Source: Vibrio sinus
GTDB taxonomy: Bacteria; Pseudomonadota; Gammaproteobacteria; Enterobacterales; Vibrionaceae
Assembly: GCF_023634645.1 (NCBI RefSeq)
Contig: NZ_JAMKMR010000012.1
Location: forward strand, 91,802-155,801
Direction: 5' to 3'
DNA length: 64,000 nucleotides
Positions 19,621 through 28,528 of the stretch are shown one piece after another (position 1 is the first letter of the stretch; every line of letters starts with the position of its first letter). The notes under the pieces were generated by a model. That model was given only the letters and a program-made list of their open reading frames with translations, searched no databases and had not been told where the DNA came from. Both the position numbers and the translations under genes were made by a program.

Positions 19621-20499
19621 ATGGGTGTTGGAAAAGTCGCATTTGTCGGTTTGGGCGTCATGGGTTACCCAATGGCTGGTTTTCTGCAAAAGTCAGGTTA
19701 CCCAACGACAGTATTCAATCGAACGATTGAAAAAGCTAAGCGCTGGTCAGAAGAATATAACGGTCAGTACCGAGCGACTCCGAAGCAAGCTGCTGAAGGG
19801 TGTGATGTCGTATTTGTTTGTGTGGGCAACGACGATGACGTGCGCAGTGTCGTTTATGGTGACGATGGTGTTTTAGCAGGGCTAAGGCAAGGAGCTGTAT
19901 TGGTCGATCATACTACGACATCGGCTGAATTAGCCCTAGAGCTTGCGCAAGAATGCGAAAAACTTGGCGTAAAGTTTATTGATGCGCCAGTCTCTGGTGG
20001 GCAAGCGGGCGCGGAAAACGGCGTTCTCACTGTCATGTGCGGTGGCGCTCAAGCAGTTTTTGATCGCGTGAAACCCGTTATTGACTCGTACGCAAAACAA
20101 ATCTCATTGCTTGGCGAGAATGGTCAAGGTCAGCGTTGTAAGATGGTGAATCAAATCTGCATCGCTGGTGTGTTGCAAGGTTTAAGTGAAGCGCTTCTTC
20201 TTGCACAAAAATCCAATTTGGACATCAACAAAGTTGTCGAAACACTAAAACATGGCGCGGCAGGCTCATGGCAAATGGAGAACAGAGCTTCCACTATGGC
20301 ACAAGATAAGTTTGATTTTGGTTTTGCCATTGATTGGATGCGCAAAGATTTGGGCTTTTGTTTGTCAGAAGCGGAGAAAATCGGCTTGGAGTTACCGCTT
20401 ACTAAGAACGTCGATAAACAATACGCCCAACTTCAAGAAAAAGGGTTAGGGCGTATGGATACATCGGTGTTAATTAAAGCGGTTGAAAATAATCAGTAA
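19621..20499 (+). CDS. NAD(P)-dependent beta-hydroxyacid dehydrogenase
   Basis: This 292-residue protein belongs to the 3-hydroxyisobutyrate / tartronate semialdehyde reductase family. The Rossmann motif GLGVMGYPMAG sits at residues 11-21. The substrate signature DAPVSGGQAGAENG lies near 121, and the catalytic Lys falls in GQGQRCKMVNQ near 170-180. The family oxidises beta-hydroxyacids; the substrate here is unknown. It follows the YjiH-like gene by 147 bp on the same strand. The ribosome site is weak (AGGCAAG). Confidence 0.85.
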   Translation: MGVGKVAFVGLGVMGYPMAGFLQKSGYPTTVFNRTIEKAKRWSEEYNGQYRATPKQAAEGCDVVFVCVGNDDDVRSVVYGDDGVLAGLRQGAVLVDHTTTSAELALELAQECEKLGVKFIDAPVSGGQAGAENGVLTVMCGGAQAVFDRVKPVIDSYAKQISLLGENGQGQRCKMVNQICIAGVLQGLSEALLLAQKSNLDINKVVETLKHGAAGSWQMENRASTMAQDKFDFGFAIDWMRKDLGFCLSEAEKIGLELPLTKNVDKQYAQLQEKGLGRMDTSVLIKAVENNQ

Positions 20500-20580
20500 A
20501 AAATGAAGAGCTCTGAGGTATCAAAGAGTTTAAAAAAGTAGAAGTTTTTCATTGCCTGCTCCCTAGCTTTATTCGTTTTA

Positions 20581-20615
20581 TAGTTATACCCATATCTGTG
20601 ATATGGGTATAACTA
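20581..20615. terminator. perfect 16-bp hairpin between convergent genes
   Basis: Positions 20581-20596 pair fully with 20600-20615 around a TGT loop; the arms contain TTATACCCATAT and ATATGGGTATAA. It lies between the dehydrogenase and the convergent ABC permease gene. It may act as a bidirectional terminator, although no strong T-run follows. It could also be a small palindromic repeat. Confidence 0.5.
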
Positions 20616-20692
20616 ACTTTAGGATAGAAAATGAAGGCCTTCCATATTTAATACAGAAAAGGTTTTATACAGAAAAGCTGAGCATGGAAAAG

Positions 20693-21790
20693 TTAGTCGA
20701 GCGATTTCTTAAATCTGGCCGAGGAAACTACTAAGCCTAAAATCATAAAGCACACCATCCACAATGTATCTTTCCAAAGCCCAGCAAGATCCGCACCTCT
20801 TAACACAATTCCCCGTATCATTCGCATAAAATGAGTCGCGGGTAAGGCTTCAGCAATCCATTGTGCCGCCACGGGCATTCCCTCGTAAGGAAACATAAAA
20901 CCCGACAGCAATATCGAAGGCAGCAAGATAAAAAACGTCATCTGCATGGCTTGAAGCTGCGTATTTGCCGCGGTGGAAATCATGAGGCCCAACGTTAGAC
21001 TTGCACCAATAAACAATAGGGTAGCCAAGAAAATTTGTGACAGCGCGCCGTTGATTGGCACGTTAAAGATGAGATGCCCAAGTGCAAGAATGATGGTCGC
21101 TTGAATCAAGCCCACGCCAATATAGGGAATGATTTTAGCAACCATAAGCTCAAATGAACTCACAGGAGTCGTGATTAACAGCTCAAGGTTGCCGTGCTCT
21201 CTTTCTCTTACAATTGCTGTGCTGGTGAACAAAACCATAGTCATGGTTAAAATGATGCCCAAAAGCCCAGGGACAGTATTGACGGCTGAACGACTACTCG
21301 GATTGTAAAATAAGGTCATTTCAAAAGTATTAGTTTGCGAAGAACGTATCTGTATAGCCGTATCTCCAACAGGCATATTTTGTAATGCCATGATGGCGCT
21401 ACTTAAGACTGTATCGCTGCCATCAATGATCCATTGACCTAACACTCGGCCTTGTACCGCTCTTTGGGTGAGATCTCTAGGCAAGATCAAGGCTGCACGC
21501 ACCACACCATCTTGAATTGCCCGCTCGGCTTGCTTAGGGGTGGCGTAGTACTTAATAAAATTGACAACTTGTGTCGCTCTTATCGATTCAACCAGATTTC
21601 TGCCTGCTGCGTTTTGACTTTGATCGACGACAGCAACCGGGATATTTCTTACGTTGGTGTTGATGGCGTAGCCAAACAGGAGCAGTTGGATAAGAGGTAT
21701 CATTACAACCATGGCGAACGTAATGTTATCTCGTGAGAGCTGCCTCAATTCTTTTATAAAGACGGCTTTAATTCGGTTTATTGAATTCAT
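20693..21790 (-). CDS. ABC-2 type exporter permease
   Basis: This 365-residue membrane subunit has a TM segment at about residues 20-43, a large periplasmic loop (about 45-170) and five C-terminal TM segments, as in YhhJ/YbhR proteins. The cytoplasmic motif VREREHGNLELLITTPV near 195 is diagnostic of ABC-2 permeases. It is the last gene of a three-gene operon and overlaps the ATPase gene by 4 bp. A single permease gene implies a homodimer. Confidence 0.88.
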   Translation of the reverse strand: MNSINRIKAVFIKELRQLSRDNITFAMVVMIPLIQLLLFGYAINTNVRNIPVAVVDQSQNAAGRNLVESIRATQVVNFIKYYATPKQAERAIQDGVVRAALILPRDLTQRAVQGRVLGQWIIDGSDTVLSSAIMALQNMPVGDTAIQIRSSQTNTFEMTLFYNPSSRSAVNTVPGLLGIILTMTMVLFTSTAIVREREHGNLELLITTPVSSFELMVAKIIPYIGVGLIQATIILALGHLIFNVPINGALSQIFLATLLFIGASLTLGLMISTAANTQLQAMQMTFFILLPSILLSGFMFPYEGMPVAAQWIAEALPATHFMRMIRGIVLRGADLAGLWKDTLWMVCFMILGLVVSSARFKKSLD

Positions 21791-22713
21791 TGTCTTCCCG
21801 TCCCAGTGACTGATACAAAAACATCTTCTAGGCTTGGACGTGCCAAGTCCATCTCGGCTTGAACAAGCTCAGTGAATGTAGACCTAAGCCAAGCAATGGG
21901 ATCAGGTACACTGCGACTGATGAGCACTCGCAATCGAATGCCAAGTTGGGCGGCAGATCGGACTTCAGGCAGCTTAAGTAAAGCCTCTTTGAGAGCCCTT
22001 AGACCTCCAGCATTAATCTCTACAATGTTAACACCCATGTCATCCATCAGAGATAATGGCTCGCCATCAGCTCTGATCAGTCCCGCTTCCATAATGGCGA
22101 GGCGGTGGCAACGTTCGGCTTCGTCCATATAATGCGTGGTCACCAATATGGTGGTGCCTTGATCGGATAAATCAAACAGCTGTTCCCAAAATTCACGCCT
22201 GTTTTCTGGGTCCACGGCAGAAGTTGGTTCATCGAGAAACAACAGTTCGGGGTTATGCATCGTCGCAGCAGCGAGAGAAAGGCGTTGCTTCTGGCCACCA
22301 CTCATGCCTGACACGCGTTGTTTTCGGCGTTGGTCCAGCCCATAAGTTTTTAGTTGTTCGTTGACACGATTGGCAAGTGGTTTTCTGCCCATGCCAAAAA
22401 TCTGTCCAATAAACTGCAAGTTCTCTTCAACGCTTAGATCTTGATAAAGCGAGAATTTTTGAGTCATATAGCCTATTTTTAGGCGTAATAGTTCAGATTG
22501 CCGCGGGATGTCTAATCCTAGAACATCAACCGAACCTTCAGTTGGGGTAAGTAGGCCAGTGAGAACTCGAATCGTGGTGGATTTTCCACACCCATTTGGT
22601 CCAAGAAACCCATAGATGCTCCCTTTGGGCACATTGAGCGTGATGCCTTCAATCGCCGTAAAATCACCAAAACGTTTCACTACATTTTGAGCTTGAATCG
22701 CGTAGTCGTTCAT
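21787..22713 (-). CDS. ABC exporter ATP-binding protein
   Basis: This 308-residue cytoplasmic ATPase has Walker A GPNGCGKSTT near residue 39, signature SGMSGGQKQRLSLA near 137, Walker B LLFLDEPTSAVDPENRR near 158 and the switch His in VTTHYMDEAERC. The C-terminal extension resembles CcmA/YbhF-type exporters. Here there is one cassette, whereas YbhF/RbbA carry two. It overlaps its neighbours by 4 bp on both sides. Confidence 0.9.
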   Translation of the reverse strand: MNDYAIQAQNVVKRFGDFTAIEGITLNVPKGSIYGFLGPNGCGKSTTIRVLTGLLTPTEGSVDVLGLDIPRQSELLRLKIGYMTQKFSLYQDLSVEENLQFIGQIFGMGRKPLANRVNEQLKTYGLDQRRKQRVSGMSGGQKQRLSLAAATMHNPELLFLDEPTSAVDPENRREFWEQLFDLSDQGTTILVTTHYMDEAERCHRLAIMEAGLIRADGEPLSLMDDMGVNIVEINAGGLRALKEALLKLPEVRSAAQLGIRLRVLISRSVPDPIAWLRSTFTELVQAEMDLARPSLEDVFVSVTGTGRQ

Positions 22714-23666
22714 TGGCCATCCTTAACTAAATCAACTTGAGCTGGTATACCAGATGGAAGGTTGGCTGCCGCATCTCCCAAGTCAATTTTGGCTTTATAC
22801 ATTAGACGTGAGCGATCTTGCTCTGTCAGTGCGTAATAGGGAGTAAAGGAAGGATCAGTGGCAACCCAGCGCACCGTACCTTGGAATGTTTGCTCAACGC
22901 CATCGACGTGAACCGTAACCTTTTTGCCCGGAGTGAATTGGGTACGGTAAGTTTCCGGCACATACACCTGAGCGTAAGGAATACGGTTGGCTTGAACGAC
23001 CGCAACTATGCCGTCAACAGGGACTCGCTCGCCGAGGTTATAGGGCAGGCTATCTAGGATGCCATTTCGTGTAGAAACCACAGTGAGTTCATCGAGTTTT
23101 TGTTTTTCTAAAGACACATCAGCGATGGCGGCATCAAGCTCGGCTTTCGCCTGAGCGACGTCTTCAGGTCTGGAGCCTGCCGTAAGCTTCTCGAATTCTT
23201 CATAGGCCGAGCGATAGTTTGCTCTAGCAGAGTCTCTATTGGCGACGGCAGAGTCCAGATCCGATTGGCTAATCAAGCGCTTTTTTCTAAGCTCATACGT
23301 TCTTTTGTAGCTTTTTTCTGCCTCGGTGAGTTGTGCATCGGCCAATGACACGCTGGCCTGAGCGGAGGCAATATCTTGTGGTCGTTCCCCATTGGTAAGT
23401 TTCAACAGATAAGCTCGAGCTTTGGCTTCTTGAGCAATGGACTGAGCGAGTATGGCTTGCTGGTTCTTTGTATCGAGCTGGACGAGCACTTCGCCTACTT
23501 TAACTGGGCTTCCTTCTTGTACAGGCAATTTTCGAATAATTTCGTTTGAAGTGGCCGTAAAAGTGATTCGGTCCCGCTCTAATGTGCCTAATGCTTGAGG
23601 CTTGCTGCTCGGTGAGCAGCCAGTGAGCTGAAACAATACCGCAAACATAACTAAGTAATTTTTCAC
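22710..23666 (-). CDS. HlyD-type membrane-fusion lipoprotein
   Basis: I place the start at the GTG (23666), which has AGGAG 5 nt upstream; an in-frame ATG at 23732 lacks a ribosome site. The resulting 318-residue protein begins with a lipoprotein signal (KNYLVMFAVLFQLTGC, Cys17 as lipid anchor). Next come a biotinyl-lipoyl-like half, a coiled-coil hairpin (about 75-175, rich in Ala/Glu/Lys) and a beta-barrel. It should bridge the ABC-2 permease to an outer-membrane channel, probably TolC. Relatives are YhiI and YbhG. Confidence 0.85.
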   Translation of the reverse strand: MKNYLVMFAVLFQLTGCSPSSKPQALGTLERDRITFTATSNEIIRKLPVQEGSPVKVGEVLVQLDTKNQQAILAQSIAQEAKARAYLLKLTNGERPQDIASAQASVSLADAQLTEAEKSYKRTYELRKKRLISQSDLDSAVANRDSARANYRSAYEEFEKLTAGSRPEDVAQAKAELDAAIADVSLEKQKLDELTVVSTRNGILDSLPYNLGERVPVDGIVAVVQANRIPYAQVYVPETYRTQFTPGKKVTVHVDGVEQTFQGTVRWVATDPSFTPYYALTEQDRSRLMYKAKIDLGDAAANLPSGIPAQVDLVKDGQ

Positions 23667-24105
23667 AATCGCTCCTAATACGGAAAGTTTAGTGAATGGG
23701 AAATAAATCGTGTGTCTGGCAACCACTGGCACCTGTAGAAAGGTGATGTCAACCTCGCTTAAGCACTTATAGATAGAATGAGATACAGATCGCGAGTGTC
23801 GTGGTTAACGTTTGGTTAACTATAGTGTAAAAAACAACGGAGGAAGGAAACCGAGTTAATTCGGCAAATTTCAAATTTTGCAGAATTAAATGGCTATTTT
23901 GTGATTGATACTGTTATGCATCACGACTCTTATTGGTTGCTTTGGTAGCTATGAAGCATTCCAAATCTATTAGGTTAGAGTTCTCTGTCATATTTACTTT
24001 AGGATTTAAATATTAATGCGTGATATGTTTTTGTATTTTTATACGGTTTTGGTTACCACATCTATAGGTGTATTTTATTTTAATAGAATACCAATAATAC
24101 AAATC
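23667..24105. other. intergenic, about 440 bp
   Basis: It holds the promoter of the exporter operon near 23700-23850. I see no ORF with a ribosome site and no structured RNA signal. The stretch 23960-24105 is very AT-rich. Confidence 0.45.
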
Positions 24106-24143
24106 GGCTTCAGATAAATCGTGCTCAAGAAGTATCTGAAGCC
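24106..24143. terminator. 11-bp hairpin after the DUF333 gene
   Basis: GGCTTCAGATA (24106-24116) pairs with TATCTGAAGCC (24133-24143) around a 16-nt loop. It lies 49 bp beyond the minus-strand stop at 24192. On that strand the following bases are GATTTGTATT, a weak T-rich tail. Confidence 0.45.
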
Positions 24144-24191
24144 TAGATCATTAGAACTTAAATATTAGGTGTTAATATAATATTGACTAGA

Positions 24192-24734
24192 TTATTGTGG
24201 AATATACATGATGTCGATGGGTTCAGAGCGTACGGTATTTTTAACTTGATCGTAGTCTGTGCGGCCGTTCTCCATATAGATTAAAGACCAAGCGCTCACC
24301 ATGGAGCCGTCTCCAAAGGTACAGATATCTGAAGCACCTAAGTTGTTGGTAAAGCCACCTGAAACAACGTTATAAGTAATTGAAGAACCACCTAAATTAT
24401 GACAAACATTCATTGACGGGTTGGTGTAATTTCCATCCCATAACGCAGAGGAGTCATCAATAGCTCCAAGCTTTTGAATGTAAGTTGCTGCCATATTGGG
24501 TTTTTCAGAAGCGTAGGCATCCAAGCCAACAGCGATAAATCCATTATCTTTGGCGAAGGTGCAGAATTGTTTTTCAAATCCATTTACATCATTTCCGTAT
24601 TTCGCAACCATAGTTTCTACCTTACCACCATGATCGATACAATAAGCAGCTTCAGAAGAGTTATTTACTTCTGCCATGGTTGCGCCTGAGAAAATAATAG
24701 CCGAGAGAATACCAACTTTGTATACAAGTTTCAT
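24192..24734 (-). CDS. secreted DUF333-domain protein
   Basis: The ATG at 24734 follows AAGGATG and gives 180 residues with a Sec signal peptide (MKLVYKVGILSAIIFSGATMA); a longer frame to 24833 has no ribosome site. Two DUF333-type Cys segments are visible: AAYCIDHGGKVE and, later, VCHNLGGSS followed by DICTFGDGSMVSAWSLIY. Four cysteines suggest disulphides in the periplasm. DUF333 proteins are often labelled hemolysin without proof; the function is unknown. Confidence 0.7.
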   Translation of the reverse strand: MKLVYKVGILSAIIFSGATMAEVNNSSEAAYCIDHGGKVETMVAKYGNDVNGFEKQFCTFAKDNGFIAVGLDAYASEKPNMAATYIQKLGAIDDSSALWDGNYTNPSMNVCHNLGGSSITYNVVSGGFTNNLGASDICTFGDGSMVSAWSLIYMENGRTDYDQVKNTVRSEPIDIMYIPQ

Positions 24735-25190
24735 TTTAATCATCCTTAAATATATAAAATTACAATCTATGTAATGCGTGAGCATTATTAAGCTAGCACG
24801 AGTGAATCTTTTATCAATACAAAAATTTAACAATAAAAATACAATTGATTAATAAATGCAGAATACAAGCGAATTAATGATAGTTTTGATAGTATCAACT
24901 TTGTTAATTTTGATGTTCCTCCCGACATTTTCGGTTAAAAATTCATAATTGAAATCTAAATATTCAAATTGGATCTTGGTCTTTGTTCTTTTGCTTAGTG
25001 AGGTTGTTTGCAAGATCTATGCATTGTGTTGTGATTATTTCTATCAATTATGGTTATTGTGTAAAAATATTTTGTTTTTAATCCTGATGATAAAATGGTT
25101 TATTGTTTTGTTATTTTTGGATTTTTAACGATATTGTAAAGCGTGAAAGTAATATTTATTTGTTGATATAACGTAACGATTGGTATATGT
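24735..25190. other. AT-rich intergenic, about 455 bp
   Basis: Very AT-rich between divergent genes. It contains the DUF333 gene promoter. The only clear structure is the dyad at 25191-25213, listed separately. Confidence 0.45.
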
Positions 25191-25213
25191 TTCGTATATT
25201 ATTTATATACGAA
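25191..25213. promoter_or_regulatory. operator-like dyad before the ParD-like gene
   Basis: TTCGTATAT (25191-25199) and ATATACGAA (25205-25213) form perfect 9-bp arms with a 5-bp spacer, ending 8 bp before the ATG at 25222. Antitoxin-type ribbon-helix-helix proteins normally repress their own promoter by binding such a dyad, so an autoregulatory operator is the likeliest reading. Confidence 0.55.
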
Positions 25214-25221
25214 GTAAAATT

Positions 25222-25446
25222 ATGGGTATTGTAAAGATTTCAGATGAGCTGCACGAAGAGATACGCAAAGCAAGTTCCATTATGTCTCGCTCAATAAATT
25301 CTCAGGCAGAGTTTTGGATTAAAATTGGTATGTTGTCAGAGTTACACCCACAGATGACGTTCAATGAAATTGTCGCACAGCTATTACAGTCAGCTGAGGT
25401 ATCGATTGAAAATATCTCCCACATTGCGGGGTACGGCAATGAGTAA
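25222..25446 (+). CDS. ParD-like (RHH-type) small protein
   Basis: From the ATG at 25222 the protein has 74 residues: MGIVKISDELHEEIRKASS, then a helical segment with RSINSQAEFWIKIG. This is the pattern of the ParD-like family (relaxed ribbon-helix-helix). An upstream in-frame start at 25180 lies before the operator-like dyad and is unlikely. Its last 8 nt overlap the start of a methionine aminopeptidase gene, so the two are coupled. No ParE-like toxin is adjacent. Confidence 0.7.
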   Translation: MGIVKISDELHEEIRKASSIMSRSINSQAEFWIKIGMLSELHPQMTFNEIVAQLLQSAEVSIENISHIAGYGNE

Positions 25447-26227
25447 GCCAGTACATATAAAAAATGACAGTGAAATTGCGTTTATGCGCGAGTCAGGTCG
25501 ATTACTCGCGAGCGTTTTTAAAATGCTGGATGAGTACGTCACTCCCGGGATATCGACCATGGATATCAACAATCAAGTTGATGACTTTATTGTGAATCAA
25601 CTTAATTCACGACCTGCATCTAAAGGTCAATATGGCTACCAGTTCGTACTTAATTCATCCATAAATGATGTGGTATGCCATGGAGTGCCCAAAGAGGGGC
25701 AACTCCTCTCTCGCAAGGATATTGTCAATCTCGATATTACCCTAGAAAAAAATGGATTTATTGCCGACTCCAGTAAAATGTATGTTATGCCTGAAGCATC
25801 ACCGATTGCTAAAAAGCTCGTTGATGTGACGTATCAAGCAATGTGGCTAGGCATTCGTCAAGTCAAGCCAGGCGCAAAATTGGGTGATATAGGGTATGCC
25901 ATTCAATCTTATGCAGAAAAACATGGCTACAGTGTCGTTCGAGAATATTGTGGACACGGAATAGGTCGAGAGATGCATGAAGAACCACAAGTATTACACT
26001 TTGGTTTACCCAATCAGGGGCTGACTCTAGAAAAGGGCATGACTTTTACCATTGAACCCATGATCAATCAGGGGACAGCGAAGACAAAAACCAAGAAAGA
26101 TGGTTGGACAGTCGTCACTCGTGATAAGAAGCTTTCTGCCCAATCTGAACATACCATTTTGGTGACCGATACAGGCTATGAAGTGTTGACACTTCGTGAT
26201 GAAGAGAAAGCAAATGGTCTGCTTTAA
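25439..26227 (+). CDS. map: type I methionine aminopeptidase
   Basis: This 262-residue metalloprotease removes N-terminal Met from new proteins. All expected residues are in place: His81 (VVCHGVP), metal ligands Asp99 and Asp110 (VNLDI, IADSSKM), His173 (CGHGIGREMHEEP), Glu206 (TFTIEPM) and Glu237 (AQSEHTI). Length equals E. coli Map. The ATG at 25439 overlaps the ParD-like stop by 8 nt. Housekeeping map usually sits by rpsB, so this is probably an accessory paralogue under ParD-like control. Confidence 0.9.
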   Translation: MSKPVHIKNDSEIAFMRESGRLLASVFKMLDEYVTPGISTMDINNQVDDFIVNQLNSRPASKGQYGYQFVLNSSINDVVCHGVPKEGQLLSRKDIVNLDITLEKNGFIADSSKMYVMPEASPIAKKLVDVTYQAMWLGIRQVKPGAKLGDIGYAIQSYAEKHGYSVVREYCGHGIGREMHEEPQVLHFGLPNQGLTLEKGMTFTIEPMINQGTAKTKTKKDGWTVVTRDKKLSAQSEHTILVTDTGYEVLTLRDEEKANGLL

Positions 26228-26481
26228 CAGGTTGGACCTATGATGCAGGTCTCTCCCGGTGGTAAATTACCAGACAAACTAGCTGGGCACTATGAATAAC
26301 ATTATGCCAATAACCTATAACTAGATTTTGGTATTTTCCCTTATAAGTTAAGGTGTTAACCATTCTTTAACCTTATTATCAATAAGATTGATGACATTCT
26401 GTCGAGGCTGTTTTTATCCCAGTTCTCTGCTCTCTCAGAGAGTTGCTAAGTAACGAGTACAAGAGTGTATAAATCAATTTT

Positions 26482-27885
26482 ATGAACAATCAGATCACAT
26501 TTTATTTTTGCGGTACTAGCCGTGTTTCGACTCTAAGCAAGAACAAAGGTAATTTAGACACCTGCTCTGGCTATATTTACGATGAAATAAACAATCTAAA
26601 AAAGAAGGGTGGGAAAGAATATTCACTAAAGTTAGGTGATGTGCATTTATTGGATGGATGTAATATATCAAATATTGCTAAACACAAGTCCATGAATATG
26701 GCAACTGGCGGTACAGCTCATGGTACTGGGGCGAGGGCAAATTCAGCGCTCTCCCACATTAAGAATTATTTTCGTAATCCTGCCAATGCAGGTAAGGTTC
26801 TAAAAATCAATGCAATAGGGCATTCAAGAGGATGTATTTCTGCTTTAAAACTTGTCGAATATATTGCGAAAGATAAAACCGGTTTAGCAAATAGAGTGTC
26901 TATTGTATTAGATCTGAAAGATCCTGTACCAGGGAACCTGAATGCCACAAATAATTTTGGAACAGCTGCGGCAAAGCGCTTAGCCGATATGTCCAGCTAT
27001 GGATTTGTAGACAAAGCTCATCTTACGTTTACAGATCAGAATGGTCGTTCTAAAGCAAACTCTACGGGCTTTCAACCTCTAATGCCTAAGTTTTCTGATA
27101 ATACGAGAGTAACTGTTGACTCTATTATCGGTAATCATGGCGCGCTTGCTCAAGTTTACAAGGAGTACCCTGGAGCATACGAACTAGTAAACACTAACTC
27201 TCTAGAGCTTATCCTCGAACATGCTCAGGTCGAAGATGAGAAATTTTTCGGGGTTCTTCGAAAAACTCAGCTTATGGCTTACAACTATATGCTAGCAAAG
27301 AAGCTGCGCAATCAACTGTCGAATGTGACTGATCGGTGGTTTCATTATGGTGGAAAAATTTGTTCGACTGGCTACCAAGATCCATCAAGCTTGAACACTC
27401 GGCATAGAGCACTTCAATGGGAAGAAGGTGCACGCATTAACAATTTCGTTGCACTCGACGTGAGTGCTCCAGATTACTACTCTGACTTTGATGCTTTATG
27501 CATTCGTGCGGAAGGCTACGAATGGGTGGAATTTATTATTGATGAGGTAGTTGGATTGCCAGAAAGAGCATATTCGCGGAGGTTGAAAGACCTTTTCCGT
27601 GATACAAGCTATTTTCCTAAAATCGGCAGCCCGGATGACATGTTGACGTCTGAATCTGCTCAAAATATTCTGGCAGCCAAAACAATGCAATACTTGTTGA
27701 ATCCACATTTTAAAAAAAGCGACTTAAAAAGGTATGTTGATAACTTGAAGAATGGAGGCAGGCAATTGAGCATTCGTCGTTGCGATAAACGAATGCAGGC
27801 AGTGGGAGGGAGAGACAAGCGTTTCGCTGAGAATGTCAATCGTTATAAAAATCAACGCTTGAGAAAAAATGCTTTAGTATCTTAG
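26482..27885 (+). CDS. putative serine hydrolase, DUF5621-like/effector-like
   Basis: This 467-residue protein has no signal peptide. The N-terminal half looks like an alpha/beta hydrolase: nucleophile elbow INAIGHSRGCIS (Ser115), acid candidate in LDLKDPVPGN (Asp144 or Asp147) and His218 in IIGNHGA. The GHSRG plus DPVPGN pairing recalls a family common among Legionella secreted effectors (DUF5621-like). The C-terminal half (about 240-467) is helical and basic at its end. No immunity gene is obvious next to it. Given the T6SS nearby it could be a lipase effector; that is inference. Confidence 0.5.
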   Translation: MNNQITFYFCGTSRVSTLSKNKGNLDTCSGYIYDEINNLKKKGGKEYSLKLGDVHLLDGCNISNIAKHKSMNMATGGTAHGTGARANSALSHIKNYFRNPANAGKVLKINAIGHSRGCISALKLVEYIAKDKTGLANRVSIVLDLKDPVPGNLNATNNFGTAAAKRLADMSSYGFVDKAHLTFTDQNGRSKANSTGFQPLMPKFSDNTRVTVDSIIGNHGALAQVYKEYPGAYELVNTNSLELILEHAQVEDEKFFGVLRKTQLMAYNYMLAKKLRNQLSNVTDRWFHYGGKICSTGYQDPSSLNTRHRALQWEEGARINNFVALDVSAPDYYSDFDALCIRAEGYEWVEFIIDEVVGLPERAYSRRLKDLFRDTSYFPKIGSPDDMLTSESAQNILAAKTMQYLLNPHFKKSDLKRYVDNLKNGGRQLSIRRCDKRMQAVGGRDKRFAENVNRYKNQRLRKNALVS

Positions 27886-27934
27886 TTTCACAACTTGAAT
27901 ACCTCCAGATAGAGGTGGCAATATCAGAACCTCT

Positions 27935-27975
27935 ACATCTTGCTTTTGTTCATAACATAAACAAAAGCAAGATGT
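27935..27975. terminator. 16-bp bidirectional terminator hairpin
   Basis: Positions 27935-27950 pair perfectly with 27960-27975 around a 9-nt loop. It lies between the stops of two convergent genes (27885 and 27992). The arms include TTTTGTT / AACAAAA, giving U-rich sides on either strand. Confidence 0.65.
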
Positions 27976-27991
27976 CTCCCTATAAGAGAGT

Positions 27992-28390
27992 TCAAGATTT
28001 CCCACCAATAATTTGTTCAAGTAACAAGGTATCTAAGTAAGCAGTGATAGATGTAATCTTGTTATTTTCTGTCTTAACAATCCAACAGTACTGATTGTGG
28101 TAAGGCTGTCCTGATAGAGTCGTCATATTACCTTCCAGCTCAAGTATCAGTGTTGTGTCGACACTATAGCTATCGATCACCGATATGCTCGCACCGGGTT
28201 GTAAATGTTGACCCAGCCTGTTTAATGCTTGTTCAAAATATTCGTTTTTAGCGGTATAAGTTTTGGAAAGCTGGCTTGTGCCTTTGACTTCCCATACAAA
28301 TGGTTCGCCGAAGTGTTCTTCACACAGCTCTTTAATTTTCCAATTTGAAATTAAATCGATAACTTTTTGATGAAATGTATGAGTATTCAT
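27992..28390 (-). CDS. SnoaL/NTF2-like protein
   Basis: From the ATG at 28390 the protein has 132 residues, of the NTF2-like (SnoaL/ketosteroid-isomerase) cone fold: an N-terminal helix pair, then strands ending in YHNQYCWIVKTENNKITSI and a C-terminal EYLD-like segment (TAYLDTLLLEQI). Such proteins bind or isomerise small hydrophobic ligands; substrate unknown. A TTG five codons upstream is a weaker start. It diverges from the methyltransferase gene at 28529. Confidence 0.65.
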   Translation of the reverse strand: MNTHTFHQKVIDLISNWKIKELCEEHFGEPFVWEVKGTSQLSKTYTAKNEYFEQALNRLGQHLQPGASISVIDSYSVDTTLILELEGNMTTLSGQPYHNQYCWIVKTENNKITSITAYLDTLLLEQIIGGKS

Positions 28391-28528
28391 AATTAATGAT
28401 TCCAAAAATTCGTATACTAATTAGCTCCCTGAATAGTGGTGATTTTTGTGGTAGTAAAGGGAGAGCATATGTTTGGTATTTTATGTTAGCATCCTGCATT
28501 TGGACACATTTAATTATTGGAAACTATA

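Noticed and set aside
22710..23732. Longer HlyD start at 23732
   Set aside because: It would place 22 residues before a clear lipoprotein signal; the GTG at 23666 has an AGGAG.
25222..26227. Calling ParD-like/Map a classical toxin-antitoxin pair
   Set aside because: No ParE/RelE-like toxin is present and Map is a complete housekeeping-type enzyme; kept only as a hypothesis.
26401..26460. CTCTCTCAGAGAG palindrome before the hydrolase gene as an operator
   Set aside because: Short simple-sequence palindrome; not convincing without comparison.
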